From Deltaproteobacteria bacterium (GTDB lineage: Bacteria > Desulfobacterota > GWC2-55-46): 64,000 nt of DNA. A program made the translations under genes and the position numbers. The stretch spans positions 1 to 64,000 of the forward strand of contig JACRCL010000005.1 in NCBI GenBank assembly GCA_016219015.1, in the 5' to 3' direction. The notes below the pieces were generated by a model that was given only the letters and a program-made list of their open reading frames with translations, had not been told where the DNA came from and did no database searches. Positions 1 through 8,929 of this stretch are shown piece after piece (the first letter of the stretch is position 1; each line of letters starts with the position of its first letter).

Positions 1-132
1 ACAGACTTCAGTAAGATAACCGATAAACAGATTGCAATAATCGAATCTCTAATCAACAACAGGCCCAGAAAATGCCTGGGCTTCAAAAAACCAATCGAAG
101 TAGCTGCTCCCTTCGTTGCACTTCGAGGTTGA
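1..132 (+). CDS. IS30-family transposase, C-terminal fragment
   Basis: Frame 1 is open from the window edge to a TGA at 130-132 and gives 43 residues. It contains NNRPRKCLGFKKP, the end of the catalytic domain typical of IS30-family (DDE) transposases, and closes with VALRG, matching the usual VALxT-like C-terminus. The rest of the gene lies outside the window, so it cannot be said whether the element is intact. The identification rests on remembered family motifs over a short stretch. Confidence 0.75.
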   Translation, partial: TDFSKITDKQIAIIESLINNRPRKCLGFKKPIEVAAPFVALRG

Positions 133-139
133 ATTCGGG
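1..139 (+). mobile_element. IS30-family insertion sequence, right end
   Basis: The transposase fragment overlaps a sequence at about 115-139 with the layout of an IS30-type terminal inverted repeat (GTTGCA, about 8 bases, then TTGAAT) as known from the ends of this family. Overlap of the transposase stop codon with the terminal repeat is usual there. The left end lies outside the window, so the exact tip and any target duplication cannot be checked. From 140 to 414 the sequence is AT-rich and I see no gene in it. Confidence 0.55.
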
Positions 140-414
140 TAATAAAACGGGTAAAAAAAGTATTTTTAAGACCCTTCCGCCCCTAGAATGCTTCATTTGC
201 TGCAACTCCTTATTAAAACATAATAATAGCGGACAACTTCATAACATAAATATAAAATTTATGTACCTGTCCTTTTGGACACTGACCTTATTTGCAGGCA
301 GGGCCAAGGGAAGATTGGAAAAGTGGATGGATATCAAGTCAGATAAGACCGGATAAGGCGATTACAAACAGGATTTTTCAAGGAAGCGGTTTTGCGGGGA
401 ATGTGTTTTTAAAA

Positions 415-489
415 TGGAGGCGGCGAGCGGATTCGAACCGCTGGATGGCAGTTTTGCAGACTGCTCCCTTGCCACTTGGGTACGCCGCC
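415..489 (-). tRNA. tRNA-Cys (anticodon GCA)
   Basis: The minus strand folds as a full cloverleaf: acceptor GGCGGCG pairs with CGCCGCC, the anticodon stem GCAGT/ACTGC encloses the loop CTGCAAA with anticodon GCA, and the T-arm carries GGTTCGAATCC. The 3' CCA is encoded at 415-417. Confidence 0.97.
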
Positions 490-539
490 TTACGGATACT
501 ATAATTTGGCCGGGCAAACTTTGTCAAGATAAAACGGGC

Positions 540-1340
540 CTAAGGCTTTACCTCCTCTATCTGCGAAGGCGTCTTTATCACTATCTCCGGCCTGCCTTTC
601 CTCTCCTTTATGACCCCGGAGATTATGACGGTCTTCCCGCTGTAATGCGCCGGGCCTTTTTTAAGGACCCCGAGCGTTTCCCTGAAGATAACGGCGCTAA
701 AGCTGCTGTCGAAATCAAGGAAGGCTATGTCCTTGCCCTTGAAGGCCTTCTTGACCCTGCCCTTCACCCTCATATACTCGCCTATGTGCCTGCGCGCCTC
801 GGAATCCGGTATCACCGGTATAAGGGCCGCGCCTGAGCCGCTTGCCTTCCCCCATATGCCGAGCCCCTTTTTCCTCGCCGCGGCCTCGGCCTTTTCGAAC
901 TCCCCTGCCCTGTCCGCGCCGCAGGGCGGTATTATGAGCTTTCTGGCAAGCCCCTCCCGCACCAGCGCCTCGTTCACGTTGACCCCGCCGGAATAGACGA
1001 AGCCGAGGAGCCTGCCGTGCCTGTCCCTCGGCTCTTCGGGGCAGACTACTACCTTGACCATCTTGCCGGAAAGGAGCGCGCGGTTACGCGCGGCGGCCTC
1101 TTCGTAGAAAGGTTCGTTCTTCTCCGGCGCGTCGATGCCGACATACCTCACGTGCTCGTTGCCGGAGATGACGATGGTATCGCCGTCTATGACCCTCCTT
1201 ACGGACGGGTACCTTATATCCTGCCGGGATGCTTCGAGGCTGGAGGCGTCCTGTGGTATGAGAGGTATTAAAAGGACGAGGAGGGAGAATATGAAGAGGC
1301 GGGATACAAAGCGCAGGCTACCACCTCTCGCGCAGCTCAT
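540..1340 (-). CDS. Secreted thermonuclease (SNase) family protein with C-terminal OB-fold-like domain
   Basis: 266 residues. A hydrophobic stretch at about 14-30 suggests export. The staphylococcal nuclease domain spans about 45-160 with the expected active-site pattern: DGDT (Asp52, Asp54), Arg65, Asp70 and Glu73 in RYVGIDAPE, and Arg110 in RDRHGR, so it should be a Ca2+-dependent phosphodiesterase acting outside the cytoplasm. The remaining ~95 residues look like an OB-fold nucleic-acid-binding domain (RHIGEYMRVKGRV onwards). The start overlaps the end of the upstream HAMP gene by 23 bases, so the two are probably cotranscribed. The substrate (DNA or RNA) cannot be told. Confidence 0.85.
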   Translation of the reverse strand: MSCARGGSLRFVSRLFIFSLLVLLIPLIPQDASSLEASRQDIRYPSVRRVIDGDTIVISGNEHVRYVGIDAPEKNEPFYEEAAARNRALLSGKMVKVVVCPEEPRDRHGRLLGFVYSGGVNVNEALVREGLARKLIIPPCGADRAGEFEKAEAAARKKGLGIWGKASGSGAALIPVIPDSEARRHIGEYMRVKGRVKKAFKGKDIAFLDFDSSFSAVIFRETLGVLKKGPAHYSGKTVIISGVIKERKGRPEIVIKTPSQIEEVKP

Positions 1341-1866
1341 GTATCTGCTTACGGAGCTTCTTTATGTCTTCCTGTATCCTCGGGCAGTCGTATTTGTCTT
1401 TTGAAATCTCGCGCGCTATCTCTTCGAGCTTCGTGGACACGGCGCTGTTGAGCTTGTTGTACTCCACGCTCATCTCCTCGAAATTCGCGATGAAGTTGTT
1501 CGTGTACTTTACGAAGTTCCTGACATGGAGGTCGTCCTGCGACCTTATGCTGAGCCTTTTTCCGATGTTCCCGGACTGTATCATCTTCATCTCGTACTCG
1601 AGCCTTTTGAAGGGGCCGACGAGCCTGTGGGTGAAAAACACGGCAAGGAGGGCGACTATCGCCACATAGCCGAAGATGAGGAATACGCCGAGGAAAGGGG
1701 TTTCAAGCCCGTAGTAGTCTATGAGAGCCGTGGAGAGCGCCTGCAGGAAGATGCCGCCGAGGAGGGCGAGGACTATCAAGAGGGCTATCGAGAACTGGAG
1801 CTCTCTTGCCACGAAGTAGCGCTGCTTGAACGACTTCGCAGGTTTTAAGGAGCCTTCTTTTTGCAT
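1318..1866 (-). CDS. HAMP-domain inner membrane protein
   Basis: 182 residues from the ATG at 1866, chosen over a TTG at 1881 because GGAAGGA lies 6 bases upstream of it. Numbered from the TTG, two transmembrane segments lie at about 30-52 and 62-84, separated by a very short loop, so there is almost no sensor region. A HAMP linker follows (about 85-135, RLVGPFKRLEYEM), then a charged coiled coil to the C-terminus. No kinase, cyclase or methyl-accepting domain is present, so it is a stand-alone HAMP protein; its partner is unknown. It is the first gene of a two-gene operon with the nuclease. Confidence 0.8.
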   Translation of the reverse strand: MQKEGSLKPAKSFKQRYFVARELQFSIALLIVLALLGGIFLQALSTALIDYYGLETPFLGVFLIFGYVAIVALLAVFFTHRLVGPFKRLEYEMKMIQSGNIGKRLSIRSQDDLHVRNFVKYTNNFIANFEEMSVEYNKLNSAVSTKLEEIAREISKDKYDCPRIQEDIKKLRKQIHELRERW

Positions 1867-1903
1867 CAGGGGTCCTTCCAAACCCTACTGAAATTCAACT
1901 GTT

Positions 1904-1931
1904 ATAATACACCTTACGCATATTTTGTCAA
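1904..1931 (-). promoter_or_regulatory. Sigma-70-type promoter for the HAMP/nuclease operon
   Basis: On the minus strand TTGACA (1931-1926) is followed after 16 bases by TATTAT (1909-1904), about 40 bases upstream of the HAMP start codon. Confidence 0.7.
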
Positions 1932-2017
1932 GGTTCACGGGCGCAAAACCTTAAAAACCTCCGGGGATTTTCCCTGAAAAACGCGCCCCGGAAAAGCCGG
2001 GGCCGGACACAAATGCC

Positions 2018-2046
2018 TTGACTACTTCGCCTTATGAACTTAATAT
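2018..2046 (+). promoter_or_regulatory. Sigma-70-type promoter for the AbrB-like/cupin pair
   Basis: TTGACT (2018-2023), a 17-base spacer and TAATAT (2041-2046). A start near 2053 would give a leader of about 100 bases before the ATG at 2150. A GC-rich hairpin (CCCCGG/CCGGGG, about 1986-2002) lies just upstream; its role is unknown. Confidence 0.65.
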
Positions 2047-2149
2047 ATAAATAAGAGTCGCGAGCCCCCCGGCAAGTCTTTAAGAACCCAGTACGGCACC
2101 GAATTAATCCAAAATTTTCAGAGGAAGCCTTAAAGAAGGGAGCCTTTTC

Positions 2150-2350
2150 ATGAAGGAGAAGATAATCCGTATCGAAAAGGGAAAGGAAGGCATAGCGATA
2201 CCTGACGAGTACCTGAGATTCCTCGAACTCATACCCGGCGCCGAGGTAGAGGTGCGCCTCGACAAGAAGAAGAAATGGATAATACTCCGCCCCATGCACG
2301 GGGAGGACTTCATGGAGCACTTCAGGGACACGATGGAATCGATGGCATGA
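2150..2350 (+). CDS. AbrB/MazE-like (SpoVT-AbrB fold) small protein
   Basis: 66 residues. The pattern KIIRIEKGKEGIAIPDEYLRFLELIPGAEVEV matches the swapped-hairpin AbrB/SpoVT fold used by transition-state regulators and antitoxins (given here in summary; see residues 4-36). GGGAG lies 7 bases before the ATG. Its stop overlaps the next start as ATGA, so the two are translationally coupled. The partner is a cupin rather than a nuclease toxin, so a toxin-antitoxin role is not supported. A likely role is DNA binding or autoregulation of the pair. Confidence 0.7.
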   Translation: MKEKIIRIEKGKEGIAIPDEYLRFLELIPGAEVEVRLDKKKKWIILRPMHGEDFMEHFRDTMESMA

Positions 2351-2796
2351 AGATATACAAGCTCCCACAGCTCGCGGAACTGAGCCCGGAGAACGAATAC
2401 AGGCTCGGCAAGGAAGAACTCGCTACCTCGTCCGTCTACCTCCTTTACGGGAGGCTCCGGCCTAAGGAGTCCTCGAAAAAACTCACAGTGGCCGAGGGGA
2501 GCGATGAGATAATCTGCGTCGTCAAGGGGAATATAAAGGTAAGGTGCGGTAAGACCGTTTTCTCGGTCGGGCCGGGCGAGGCGTTCCATTCAAAAGCGGC
2601 CCAGAGCTTTTTGCTCGACAATCTCGGGGACGAGGAGGCCGTCTATATAGCGGCTGGAGGCAGCGCGGCAAAGGCAGAAGAGGTTGTCGAGGAAAAGACA
2701 GCGGGCCTGAAGGCGACCGCCGAAGAAGACCTCCTGATCGAGCCTGCCGCTGAGCCCGAAGGCGACGAGTTCGAGATAACCGACGAGGAGGGCTAA
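2347..2796 (+). CDS. Cupin-fold protein with acidic C-terminal tail
   Basis: 149 residues from the ATG at 2347, inside a longer open frame that begins at 2275; the 4-base ATGA overlap with the AbrB-like gene decides this start. The middle (about 50-110) has the small beta-barrel pattern of a cupin: EGSDEIICVVKGNIKVRCG, VGPGEAFH. Few His/Glu metal ligands are visible, so the pocket may bind no metal. The last 40 residues are rich in Glu and Ala and probably disordered. Function unknown; the operon position suggests ligand sensing together with the AbrB-like protein. Confidence 0.65.
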   Translation: MKIYKLPQLAELSPENEYRLGKEELATSSVYLLYGRLRPKESSKKLTVAEGSDEIICVVKGNIKVRCGKTVFSVGPGEAFHSKAAQSFLLDNLGDEEAVYIAAGGSAAKAEEVVEEKTAGLKATAEEDLLIEPAAEPEGDEFEITDEEG

Positions 2797-2818
2797 AGCC
2801 CGGTTGGCATAAATATTT

Positions 2819-5341
2819 TTATCTAAAATACTTCTTCAAGTCTTTTTCTTCCTTTCCTTGTTCAACGAGGTAAAATTCCACATTATCATTCGCTTGACCG
2901 AAAGGAAGTTTTGCCTGCTCATAATGATAGATAGCTTTATGCTTTTTCTGTTCAGTCATTATATCCAGCATTTTCTGTTTATATAAGGTGTCCGCATTTC
3001 CTGCCAAGTGCTCACCCTTACTTTCAAGAATATAAACAAGTTCCAGATTACCATTGTTGCCCTTTTTCGCGGCCACAAAATCCGGTCTGAGCTTATATTC
3101 TTGCCATCCTTGAATGGAATACCAGTTTCTTGAGACTTTATTCCTGAACCACCAAAGTATTTTTTCTTGCCTATCGAGTATATCTCCGACTTTCTGCTCT
3201 AATGTATTCATGGAAATAAGATCAACATCTTCAAAAAGATAATATTTATATGGATTGGGAATGCGCCCTACTACGATATCGTCTTCATAGGGTATCTTAA
3301 AGCCAAGATCGGGATCGTTTGATACAGCAAGCACAATCTTCTTAGCCTTAAGATATTCAAGAAAAAGATTTTCCTCTGTTATTTTCTTGTGCTCTGAAAG
3401 AAGGACATGTAAAAATGCCGTGATGAATCCAAAGTGCTCTTCGACTTTTTCCTTGCCGAGTTTGCCAGTGAGCGTTTTGATATGAGAAAAAGCGAGCTTA
3501 CGGGCATAAAATGAATTTTCCATCAGTTCGGCGTAGCGCCTCGTTAGGTAATCGATATTGATTTCCTTTGTTCCATTTACTTCAGAGTATTCGTATTTAG
3601 TGGAAACCTTACTCGCCGCATCCAGCGTTACTATTATTGACTGCCGCTCCTTTGTTTCATCACTCAAGGAGGCATTCAGTCGCTCGATTATGGAATCAGT
3701 AATTTTAAAAGTCGAAAAATCCAGGTACGGTTTGATATCCAATTCGTATGAAAAGCGGCGCTTTTTATCCCCTTGTTCTATCATCACCCAGACAGGCAGA
3801 TAAAACGCGCTCTCGAACTTGGAACGAAATTCCTTACGGATTTTAACCTTCTTTGCAGGGTTTATTGATTCATTGTCCCGAACCTTGATTTTGGACACAA
3901 GGTCTTCCAGTCCCTCATTTTTAAACCCTGCATCCACTCTCTCAAGAATAGATCGAGTATCTCCTTTTGAATAATAAATATAGCTTTCATCAAGCTCTAC
4001 AACGCCCGTCTTACGCGCGAACGGCTGGCGGAGGATACGCCCTACAAGTTGGGTAATGCCTGTATCCGAATTGACATTCGGGATAATACCGAGCAGGTAA
4101 GCGAATGAACAGTCCCAACCCTCGCGAAGAGCTTCTTTGGTGATGATATATCGTATATTGCAGTCCGGAGCGAAAAGATCAACGTCCTCTATATCGTTCT
4201 GAGCACTGGTTTTTATCGCTATATCATCAGGATTGGTTTTCAACTCCTGGAGATATTCCTTGACATCAAGACTGTGAACACGGCCCTTGCCTCGCTGGTC
4301 TTTTCCCGTGGCTTCGACCTGGATCAAGGCAATGGGGCGTATATACAGGCCGGAATTTTGACGATATCTGTTGGCCTTCTTTTCCAGCGCGTCCCTATGC
4401 CCTCTGATTTCCTGCAGCATGGTTTTCCAATCGTCTTTCTTGCGGCCGGACGGAGGGATAATATGCATGTCCAGCTTAACCATATCTTCTTCTTTGAGTT
4501 CAAGACCCGAAACTGTCGTCAGAATATTCATCTCTGCTTTTGGCGTCGCAGAGAGTCCGAGCACCATTTCAGGGTTCAAGCCGTCTATTGTCTCACGCGC
4601 CGTATCGGAAAAAACCTTATGTATTTCGTCAATGATAAAGAACGGCTTTGACAATCGGATTGCATTTCCAAGACTTGTTTTAATAACGGGGCCAATCTCA
4701 GAGATCAAATCAAGGTTTGAGCAGGCTTTTTTCAATTCGGCGTGCAAGTCATATCGATTGTCCGCCGGGAAAAAACTTTCAAACCCGCCCGAATCCTGAA
4801 ACACTTTCAGAGCTTCTTTTCCGTTCTTCCGGCTTATGGATTGAATCATAATAAAGAGAATGACGAGATTTTCGTCAATATCGTGTGTTGTAAGATGTTG
4901 TCCTTTCTCCAGGATAAGCGTTTTATTCCCACTGGCTTGGTCAAGAAGTTGGCGTAAGGGGTTAGATTTATCCCGAAGTTTTTGTACCGTTTGAGAATAA
5001 ATCGTTTCGCTGGGAACAATCCAGACGATAAGCCCAGCGCGTTTACGCGCAAAAATGTTCTGATATTCGCGGATGGCTTCAACTGCGAGCAGGGTCTTAC
5101 CGCCGCCGGTTGGCACCTTAATTACAACACGGGGGTAGTATTCGCCAAGTCCGTTGGTGCAACGGTCTTTATAATCTTTTACGGCAGTCTGAAACGACGT
5201 TTGCACCCAGTTCAGCGTATGCCGCATATCTTCAGGCAACGCTTTGCGAGCGGTATCGAAGGCGTCTTTTGTTTCGCGAGCCTTACTGTAAAATGACTTC
5301 AGCTCGGAAACGACCTTTATCTGGTATTTTTTCAGAAACAC
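2819..5341 (-). CDS. res: Type III restriction enzyme, Res (helicase-nuclease) subunit
   Basis: 840 residues beginning with GTG at 5341, two bases after the mod stop, with AGGAGC as ribosome site inside the mod end. Superfamily 2 helicase motifs: Walker A PTGGGKT (77-83), DEIH (238-241), SAT (LGLSATPK), and motif VI-like QLVGRILRQP. The C-terminal PD-(D/E)xK nuclease site is Asp754 (RPDFV) with Glu773-Ser-Lys775 (LESKG). It should translocate on DNA and cut near unmethylated asymmetric sites in complex with Mod. Codon use is more AT-rich than in neighbours, as expected for a transferred module. Confidence 0.93.
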   Translation of the reverse strand: MFLKKYQIKVVSELKSFYSKARETKDAFDTARKALPEDMRHTLNWVQTSFQTAVKDYKDRCTNGLGEYYPRVVIKVPTGGGKTLLAVEAIREYQNIFARKRAGLIVWIVPSETIYSQTVQKLRDKSNPLRQLLDQASGNKTLILEKGQHLTTHDIDENLVILFIMIQSISRKNGKEALKVFQDSGGFESFFPADNRYDLHAELKKACSNLDLISEIGPVIKTSLGNAIRLSKPFFIIDEIHKVFSDTARETIDGLNPEMVLGLSATPKAEMNILTTVSGLELKEEDMVKLDMHIIPPSGRKKDDWKTMLQEIRGHRDALEKKANRYRQNSGLYIRPIALIQVEATGKDQRGKGRVHSLDVKEYLQELKTNPDDIAIKTSAQNDIEDVDLFAPDCNIRYIITKEALREGWDCSFAYLLGIIPNVNSDTGITQLVGRILRQPFARKTGVVELDESYIYYSKGDTRSILERVDAGFKNEGLEDLVSKIKVRDNESINPAKKVKIRKEFRSKFESAFYLPVWVMIEQGDKKRRFSYELDIKPYLDFSTFKITDSIIERLNASLSDETKERQSIIVTLDAASKVSTKYEYSEVNGTKEINIDYLTRRYAELMENSFYARKLAFSHIKTLTGKLGKEKVEEHFGFITAFLHVLLSEHKKITEENLFLEYLKAKKIVLAVSNDPDLGFKIPYEDDIVVGRIPNPYKYYLFEDVDLISMNTLEQKVGDILDRQEKILWWFRNKVSRNWYSIQGWQEYKLRPDFVAAKKGNNGNLELVYILESKGEHLAGNADTLYKQKMLDIMTEQKKHKAIYHYEQAKLPFGQANDNVEFYLVEQGKEEKDLKKYFR

Positions 5342-5343
5342 GG

Positions 5344-6999
5344 CTATGCTCCTGAACGTTGAAAAAGATTATACGGGATACCGACATAAACAATGTTTTT
5401 CTCTTTCATGTAGTCTTCTTCAAGGAAGCAGGCCGGGGCATAAACGATGATTTTCTTCTTCGGGTGTTCGGCTGTAAGTTTCTCCGCAAGACTCAAATTT
5501 AGCGCCAGTCGGGTAAGCTCGTCAAAATCCTGTCTGTAGACGAGATAAATGACGGAGTTGCCGTGTTCCCCAATAAAAAAGCTCTTTTCATTCACGGCCG
5601 ATTTGTTCTTGAGACTTTCACCGGTGCAGAGGTAATACACGTAATCGGCAAACTGTTTAAACGTGGGGAGCTGGCCTGAAAGCAAGGTTTCAGCGTCAAC
5701 TGGAATGCCGACCTTGAAATACTGAAAGCCTGAATCGTAATCGTATTTATCAATTGTGCGCATTACCCTTTCGCGGGTAATGTCTTTGCAGATATTTTTC
5801 TTTGGCTCGGTTTTTGTTGCCTCAGTCATTTGAACCAGAATACACTTGCGGTTGCCGCCGTCCTCTTTGTTCAAGTCCATAACGGCATGCATAGTGGTAC
5901 CGGAACCAGCAAAAGAGTCAAGGATGATGTCATTATTATTGGTAGTTAAACTAACTAAAAACTTAATCAACAAAGACGATTTTGGAAAATCCATAACCTT
6001 CTCGCCAAATAACATTTCTATTTCGGTTGTGCCATCTTTTGTTTTTGCAATATCAATTAAAACGGTCTTGGGGTGTGTTGTCTCACGCTCTTTTTCATAC
6101 CACAATATACCTTGCCTATTGAAAAAAAACCTTTTTACTTTCTGCCCTTTACTGTCAAAGGTTTCTTTACCTTCTATCCAAGATATTATCTGATTGCGCA
6201 TCGCCCAACCTGCACGAAGTGTGACTGGTTTTTTTAATTTACCATCCTCAAAAATCATTTTTCCATTAACTATGATTTGTTTTTCTGAGTTACCAAGTTC
6301 GCCTTCAAATATTGCGTTTGTACCTTCAAATTCTATACCAGAAGGAAAGATGATATCGCTCGCGGGATTTGCTCTCGAAATTTTCTTTAAAGCTCCATGT
6401 GTTATAGGGGTATCATCTAAGGTTGCAAAGTAAGGCACCTTCGACCGGTATTTTGCATAAGACAATATATATTCGTGAGACCTCGTAAAATGACCTGCTT
6501 CAGTTCCTGTTCCTAAGTTCCAAACAAGCTCTGCAATAATATTTTCCTCTCCAAAAACCTCATCCATCAACATCCTTAGGTGATGAACCTCATTGTCATC
6601 AATACTTACAAATATAACCCCATCTTCTTTCAACAACTCCCTCAGAAGCTTCAGTCTCGGCACCATCATGCAGAGCCACTTGTCGTGGCGTGTGAGGTCG
6701 TCCTTGCCAACCTCTTTGCCCAACCACTCCTTGAGCATTGGGCTGTTGGCATTGTCATTGTAAACCCAGCCCTCGTTTCCGGTATTATACGGCGGATCGA
6801 TATAAATGCACTTCACCTTTCCGGCATACTGCGGAAGCAAAGCTTTTAAGGCGAGAAGGTTGTCGCCCTCGATAATCAGATTGCCATTTGCCTTTTCAGG
6901 CTGGAAGTGCTGTTTTCCTACTTCATCAAGCGTGTGGTAGGGTATAGAAAGATGGTGGTTCCATATTATGTTCTTGCCTTTGAACTGTAAGGTAGGCAT
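5344..6999 (-). CDS. mod: Type III DNA-methyltransferase (Mod) subunit
   Basis: 551 residues. The catalytic motif DPPYNTG (68-74) precedes the AdoMet motif FAGSG (363-367), the beta-class order of N6-adenine or N4-cytosine methyltransferases. The target-recognition region lies between them (about 160-340) and cannot be read for specificity. AAGGAA precedes the ATG. It is the first gene of a mod-res operon; Mod methylates the host and also guides Res. I see no frameshift or simple-repeat tract of the kind used for phase variation. Confidence 0.93.
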   Translation of the reverse strand: MPTLQFKGKNIIWNHHLSIPYHTLDEVGKQHFQPEKANGNLIIEGDNLLALKALLPQYAGKVKCIYIDPPYNTGNEGWVYNDNANSPMLKEWLGKEVGKDDLTRHDKWLCMMVPRLKLLRELLKEDGVIFVSIDDNEVHHLRMLMDEVFGEENIIAELVWNLGTGTEAGHFTRSHEYILSYAKYRSKVPYFATLDDTPITHGALKKISRANPASDIIFPSGIEFEGTNAIFEGELGNSEKQIIVNGKMIFEDGKLKKPVTLRAGWAMRNQIISWIEGKETFDSKGQKVKRFFFNRQGILWYEKERETTHPKTVLIDIAKTKDGTTEIEMLFGEKVMDFPKSSLLIKFLVSLTTNNNDIILDSFAGSGTTMHAVMDLNKEDGGNRKCILVQMTEATKTEPKKNICKDITRERVMRTIDKYDYDSGFQYFKVGIPVDAETLLSGQLPTFKQFADYVYYLCTGESLKNKSAVNEKSFFIGEHGNSVIYLVYRQDFDELTRLALNLSLAEKLTAEHPKKKIIVYAPACFLEEDYMKEKNIVYVGIPYNLFQRSGA

Positions 7000-7080
7000 G
7001 GTAAGTTCCTTAATATTCTGAGATTCCGGGGCAAGAAAATTTCGCGTCTTTCGCAGGTGAGATAAACCTCTTTAAAACTC

Positions 7081-7947
7081 TCAAGCCCCTTCTATTATCT
7101 TAATAACGCTCTCTTCCTGCCCGATGGCCATAATGTGAGCCCCGTGGCAGTACCTCTTCAATTCCCTGAGCTGCCTTGAGGCTATCTCTATGCCCTTGGC
7201 GAGCTGGTCCTTCGCGCCTTCCAATTCGTCGATAAGAGCCTGCGGCACATGGACGCCGGGGACGTTCGTGTTGAGGTAGTTCGCCATCTTCGCGGACTTT
7301 AAGAGCAGTATCCCGCCGAGTATCTTCGCCCCTGATTTCTCCGCGCCGTCGAAAAACCTCTTGAACTTCTCCATGTCGTATATCGCCTGGGTCTGGAAAA
7401 AGCGCGCCCCGGCGGCTACCTTTTTCTCGAACTTTATCTCCTCGGGCTCCCACGGGTTGGCCTCGGGCGCAACCACAGCTCCGATAAGGAAGTCCGTAGC
7501 TCCGCGCAGTTCCGTGTCCTTCATGTTCTTCCCGTGGTTCAGGGTGTCGATGACCGAGACGAGCTGGACCGAATCGAGGTCGAAGACGGCCTTTGCCTCC
7601 CGGTGGTCGCCGGAGACGACGTGGTCGCCGGTGAGCGCGAGGATGTTCCTCACCCCGAGCGTCCACGCGCCCATTATGTCTGACTGGAGCGCTATCCTGT
7701 TCCTGTCCCTGCAAGTCATCTGGAATACAGGGTCGATGCCTTCCCTTAACAGGAGCACCGAGCAGGCAAGCGAAGAAAGGCGCATGACCGCGCGCTGGTT
7801 GTCAGTGACGTTGGCGGCGGCGATCCTCCCCTTCAGGAGCCGGGCCTTCTTGATGAACTCCGAGGTATCCGTGCCCCTGGGGGGGCATATCTCGGCCGTT
7901 ATCACGAACTTGCCGGAGGCGAGCTCGTTTTTGAGTGTGAGGTCCAT
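7081..7947 (-). CDS. metF: Methylenetetrahydrofolate reductase family protein
   Basis: 288 residues, the usual length of the bacterial MetF TIM barrel. Family signatures are the N-terminal FVITAEICPPRGTD, the NVTDNQ segment, LALTGDH and GARFFQTQAIYD. The enzyme interconverts 5,10-methylene- and 5-methyl-tetrahydrofolate using a flavin. It follows purQ after 34 bases at the end of the purine operon, fitting one-carbon metabolism. No MetV partner or other acetyl-CoA pathway gene is in the window, so methionine supply is the simplest role. Confidence 0.87.
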   Translation of the reverse strand: MDLTLKNELASGKFVITAEICPPRGTDTSEFIKKARLLKGRIAAANVTDNQRAVMRLSSLACSVLLLREGIDPVFQMTCRDRNRIALQSDIMGAWTLGVRNILALTGDHVVSGDHREAKAVFDLDSVQLVSVIDTLNHGKNMKDTELRGATDFLIGAVVAPEANPWEPEEIKFEKKVAAGARFFQTQAIYDMEKFKRFFDGAEKSGAKILGGILLLKSAKMANYLNTNVPGVHVPQALIDELEGAKDQLAKGIEIASRQLRELKRYCHGAHIMAIGQEESVIKIIEGA

Positions 7948-7981
7948 AGTATTATCAGTTACGGTTATCGGTCTTATGTCT

Positions 7982-8674
7982 CTACGTCAAAAACCCTTTT
8001 AGTATCGATTCGAAGACGCCACTGCCGTCGGTTGAGCCCAGCTCGGCCTCGCTCGCCCTCTCAGGGTGGGGCATCATGCCCATGACGTTGCCCGCCTCGT
8101 TCACTATCCCGGCTATGTTGGCGCGCGCGCCGTTAGGGTTAGCGTCCATCGTCACCTGCCCGTCCGGGGCAGAGTACCTGAAGACTATCCTGTCGCCGTC
8201 CTCAAGCCTTTTTATAGTTGTATCGTCGGCAAAGTAGTTTCCGTCGGCGTGCGCTATGGGGATGCTTACGACCTGCCCTTTTTTATAAGAGGAGCTGAAA
8301 ACGGTGGAGGCGTTCTCGACCTTCAGGTCAGCGTGACGGCAGATGAACTTAAGCCCGCTGTTCCTCATGAGCACGCCCGGAAGAAGGCCCGCCTCGGTGA
8401 GGATCTGGAAGCCGTTGCAGATGCCGAGGACAAGCCCGCCCTTTTTAGCGAAGGCTGTGACCTCGTTCATCACCGGAGAAAATCGCGCTATGGCCCCGGT
8501 CCTCAGGTAGTCCCCGTAGGAGAACCCGCCCGGAAGGACGACGCAGTCGAAGCCCTTCAAGGACGTATCCTTGTGCCAGACGTACTCGGCGTCCTGCCCG
8601 AAGACGTGCTTTACCGCGTGGTAGCAGTCATGGTCGCAGTTGGAGCCGGGGAAGACTATTATTCCGAACTTCAA
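7982..8674 (-). CDS. purQ: Phosphoribosylformylglycinamidine synthase, glutaminase subunit PurQ
   Basis: 230 residues. Class I glutamine amidotransferase with nucleophile Cys86 (GICNGFQ) and the partner pair His203 and Glu205 (MPHPERASE). It releases ammonia from glutamine for the PurL-catalysed step of de novo purine synthesis. With PurS as a separate gene this is the three-part PurLQS enzyme; purL is not in this window. It follows purS by 10 bases. Confidence 0.96.
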   Translation of the reverse strand: MKFGIIVFPGSNCDHDCYHAVKHVFGQDAEYVWHKDTSLKGFDCVVLPGGFSYGDYLRTGAIARFSPVMNEVTAFAKKGGLVLGICNGFQILTEAGLLPGVLMRNSGLKFICRHADLKVENASTVFSSSYKKGQVVSIPIAHADGNYFADDTTIKRLEDGDRIVFRYSAPDGQVTMDANPNGARANIAGIVNEAGNVMGMMPHPERASEAELGSTDGSGVFESILKGFLT

Positions 8675-8684
8675 TTCAATCCTC

Positions 8685-8927
8685 TTAACCTTCTATCTCT
8701 ATCCTGTAGTTCTCTATCACCGTGTTGGCGAGGAGACGCTCGCACATCTCCCTCAGCCGCTTTTCTTCCTCGTCTTTGGAGGCGGCGTTAAGCTCAAGCT
8801 CCATGAACTTGCCGATCCTCACGTCCTTCACCTCGGCGAAGGACATGGAGTTGAGGGCGCCCATCACGGCCTTGCCCTGCGGGTCGAGCACGCCTTTTTT
8901 TAAAGTCACGTAGACCTTTGCCTTCAT
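8685..8927 (-). CDS. purS: Phosphoribosylformylglycinamidine synthase, PurS subunit
   Basis: 80 residues, the normal size. The pattern [18 protein letters not shown] and the final [11 protein letters not shown] are typical of PurS, which bridges PurL and PurQ. It lies 2 bases downstream of purC and 10 bases upstream of purQ. Confidence 0.95.
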   Translation of the reverse strand: MKAKVYVTLKKGVLDPQGKAVMGALNSMSFAEVKDVRIGKFMELELNAASKDEEEKRLREMCERLLANTVIENYRIEIEG

Positions 8928-8929
8928 AT

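Noticed and set aside
72..504. Small open frames on the plus strand before and across tRNA-Cys
   Set aside because: One overlaps the transposase end in another frame, another runs through the tRNA; neither has a ribosome site or protein-like composition.
2150..2796. Toxin-antitoxin pair
   Set aside because: The first gene has an antitoxin-like AbrB fold, but the partner is a cupin with no toxin motif.
7081..7947. Wood-Ljungdahl-pathway MetF
   Set aside because: No MetV, corrinoid protein or CODH/ACS gene is present; the purine operon context is enough to explain it.
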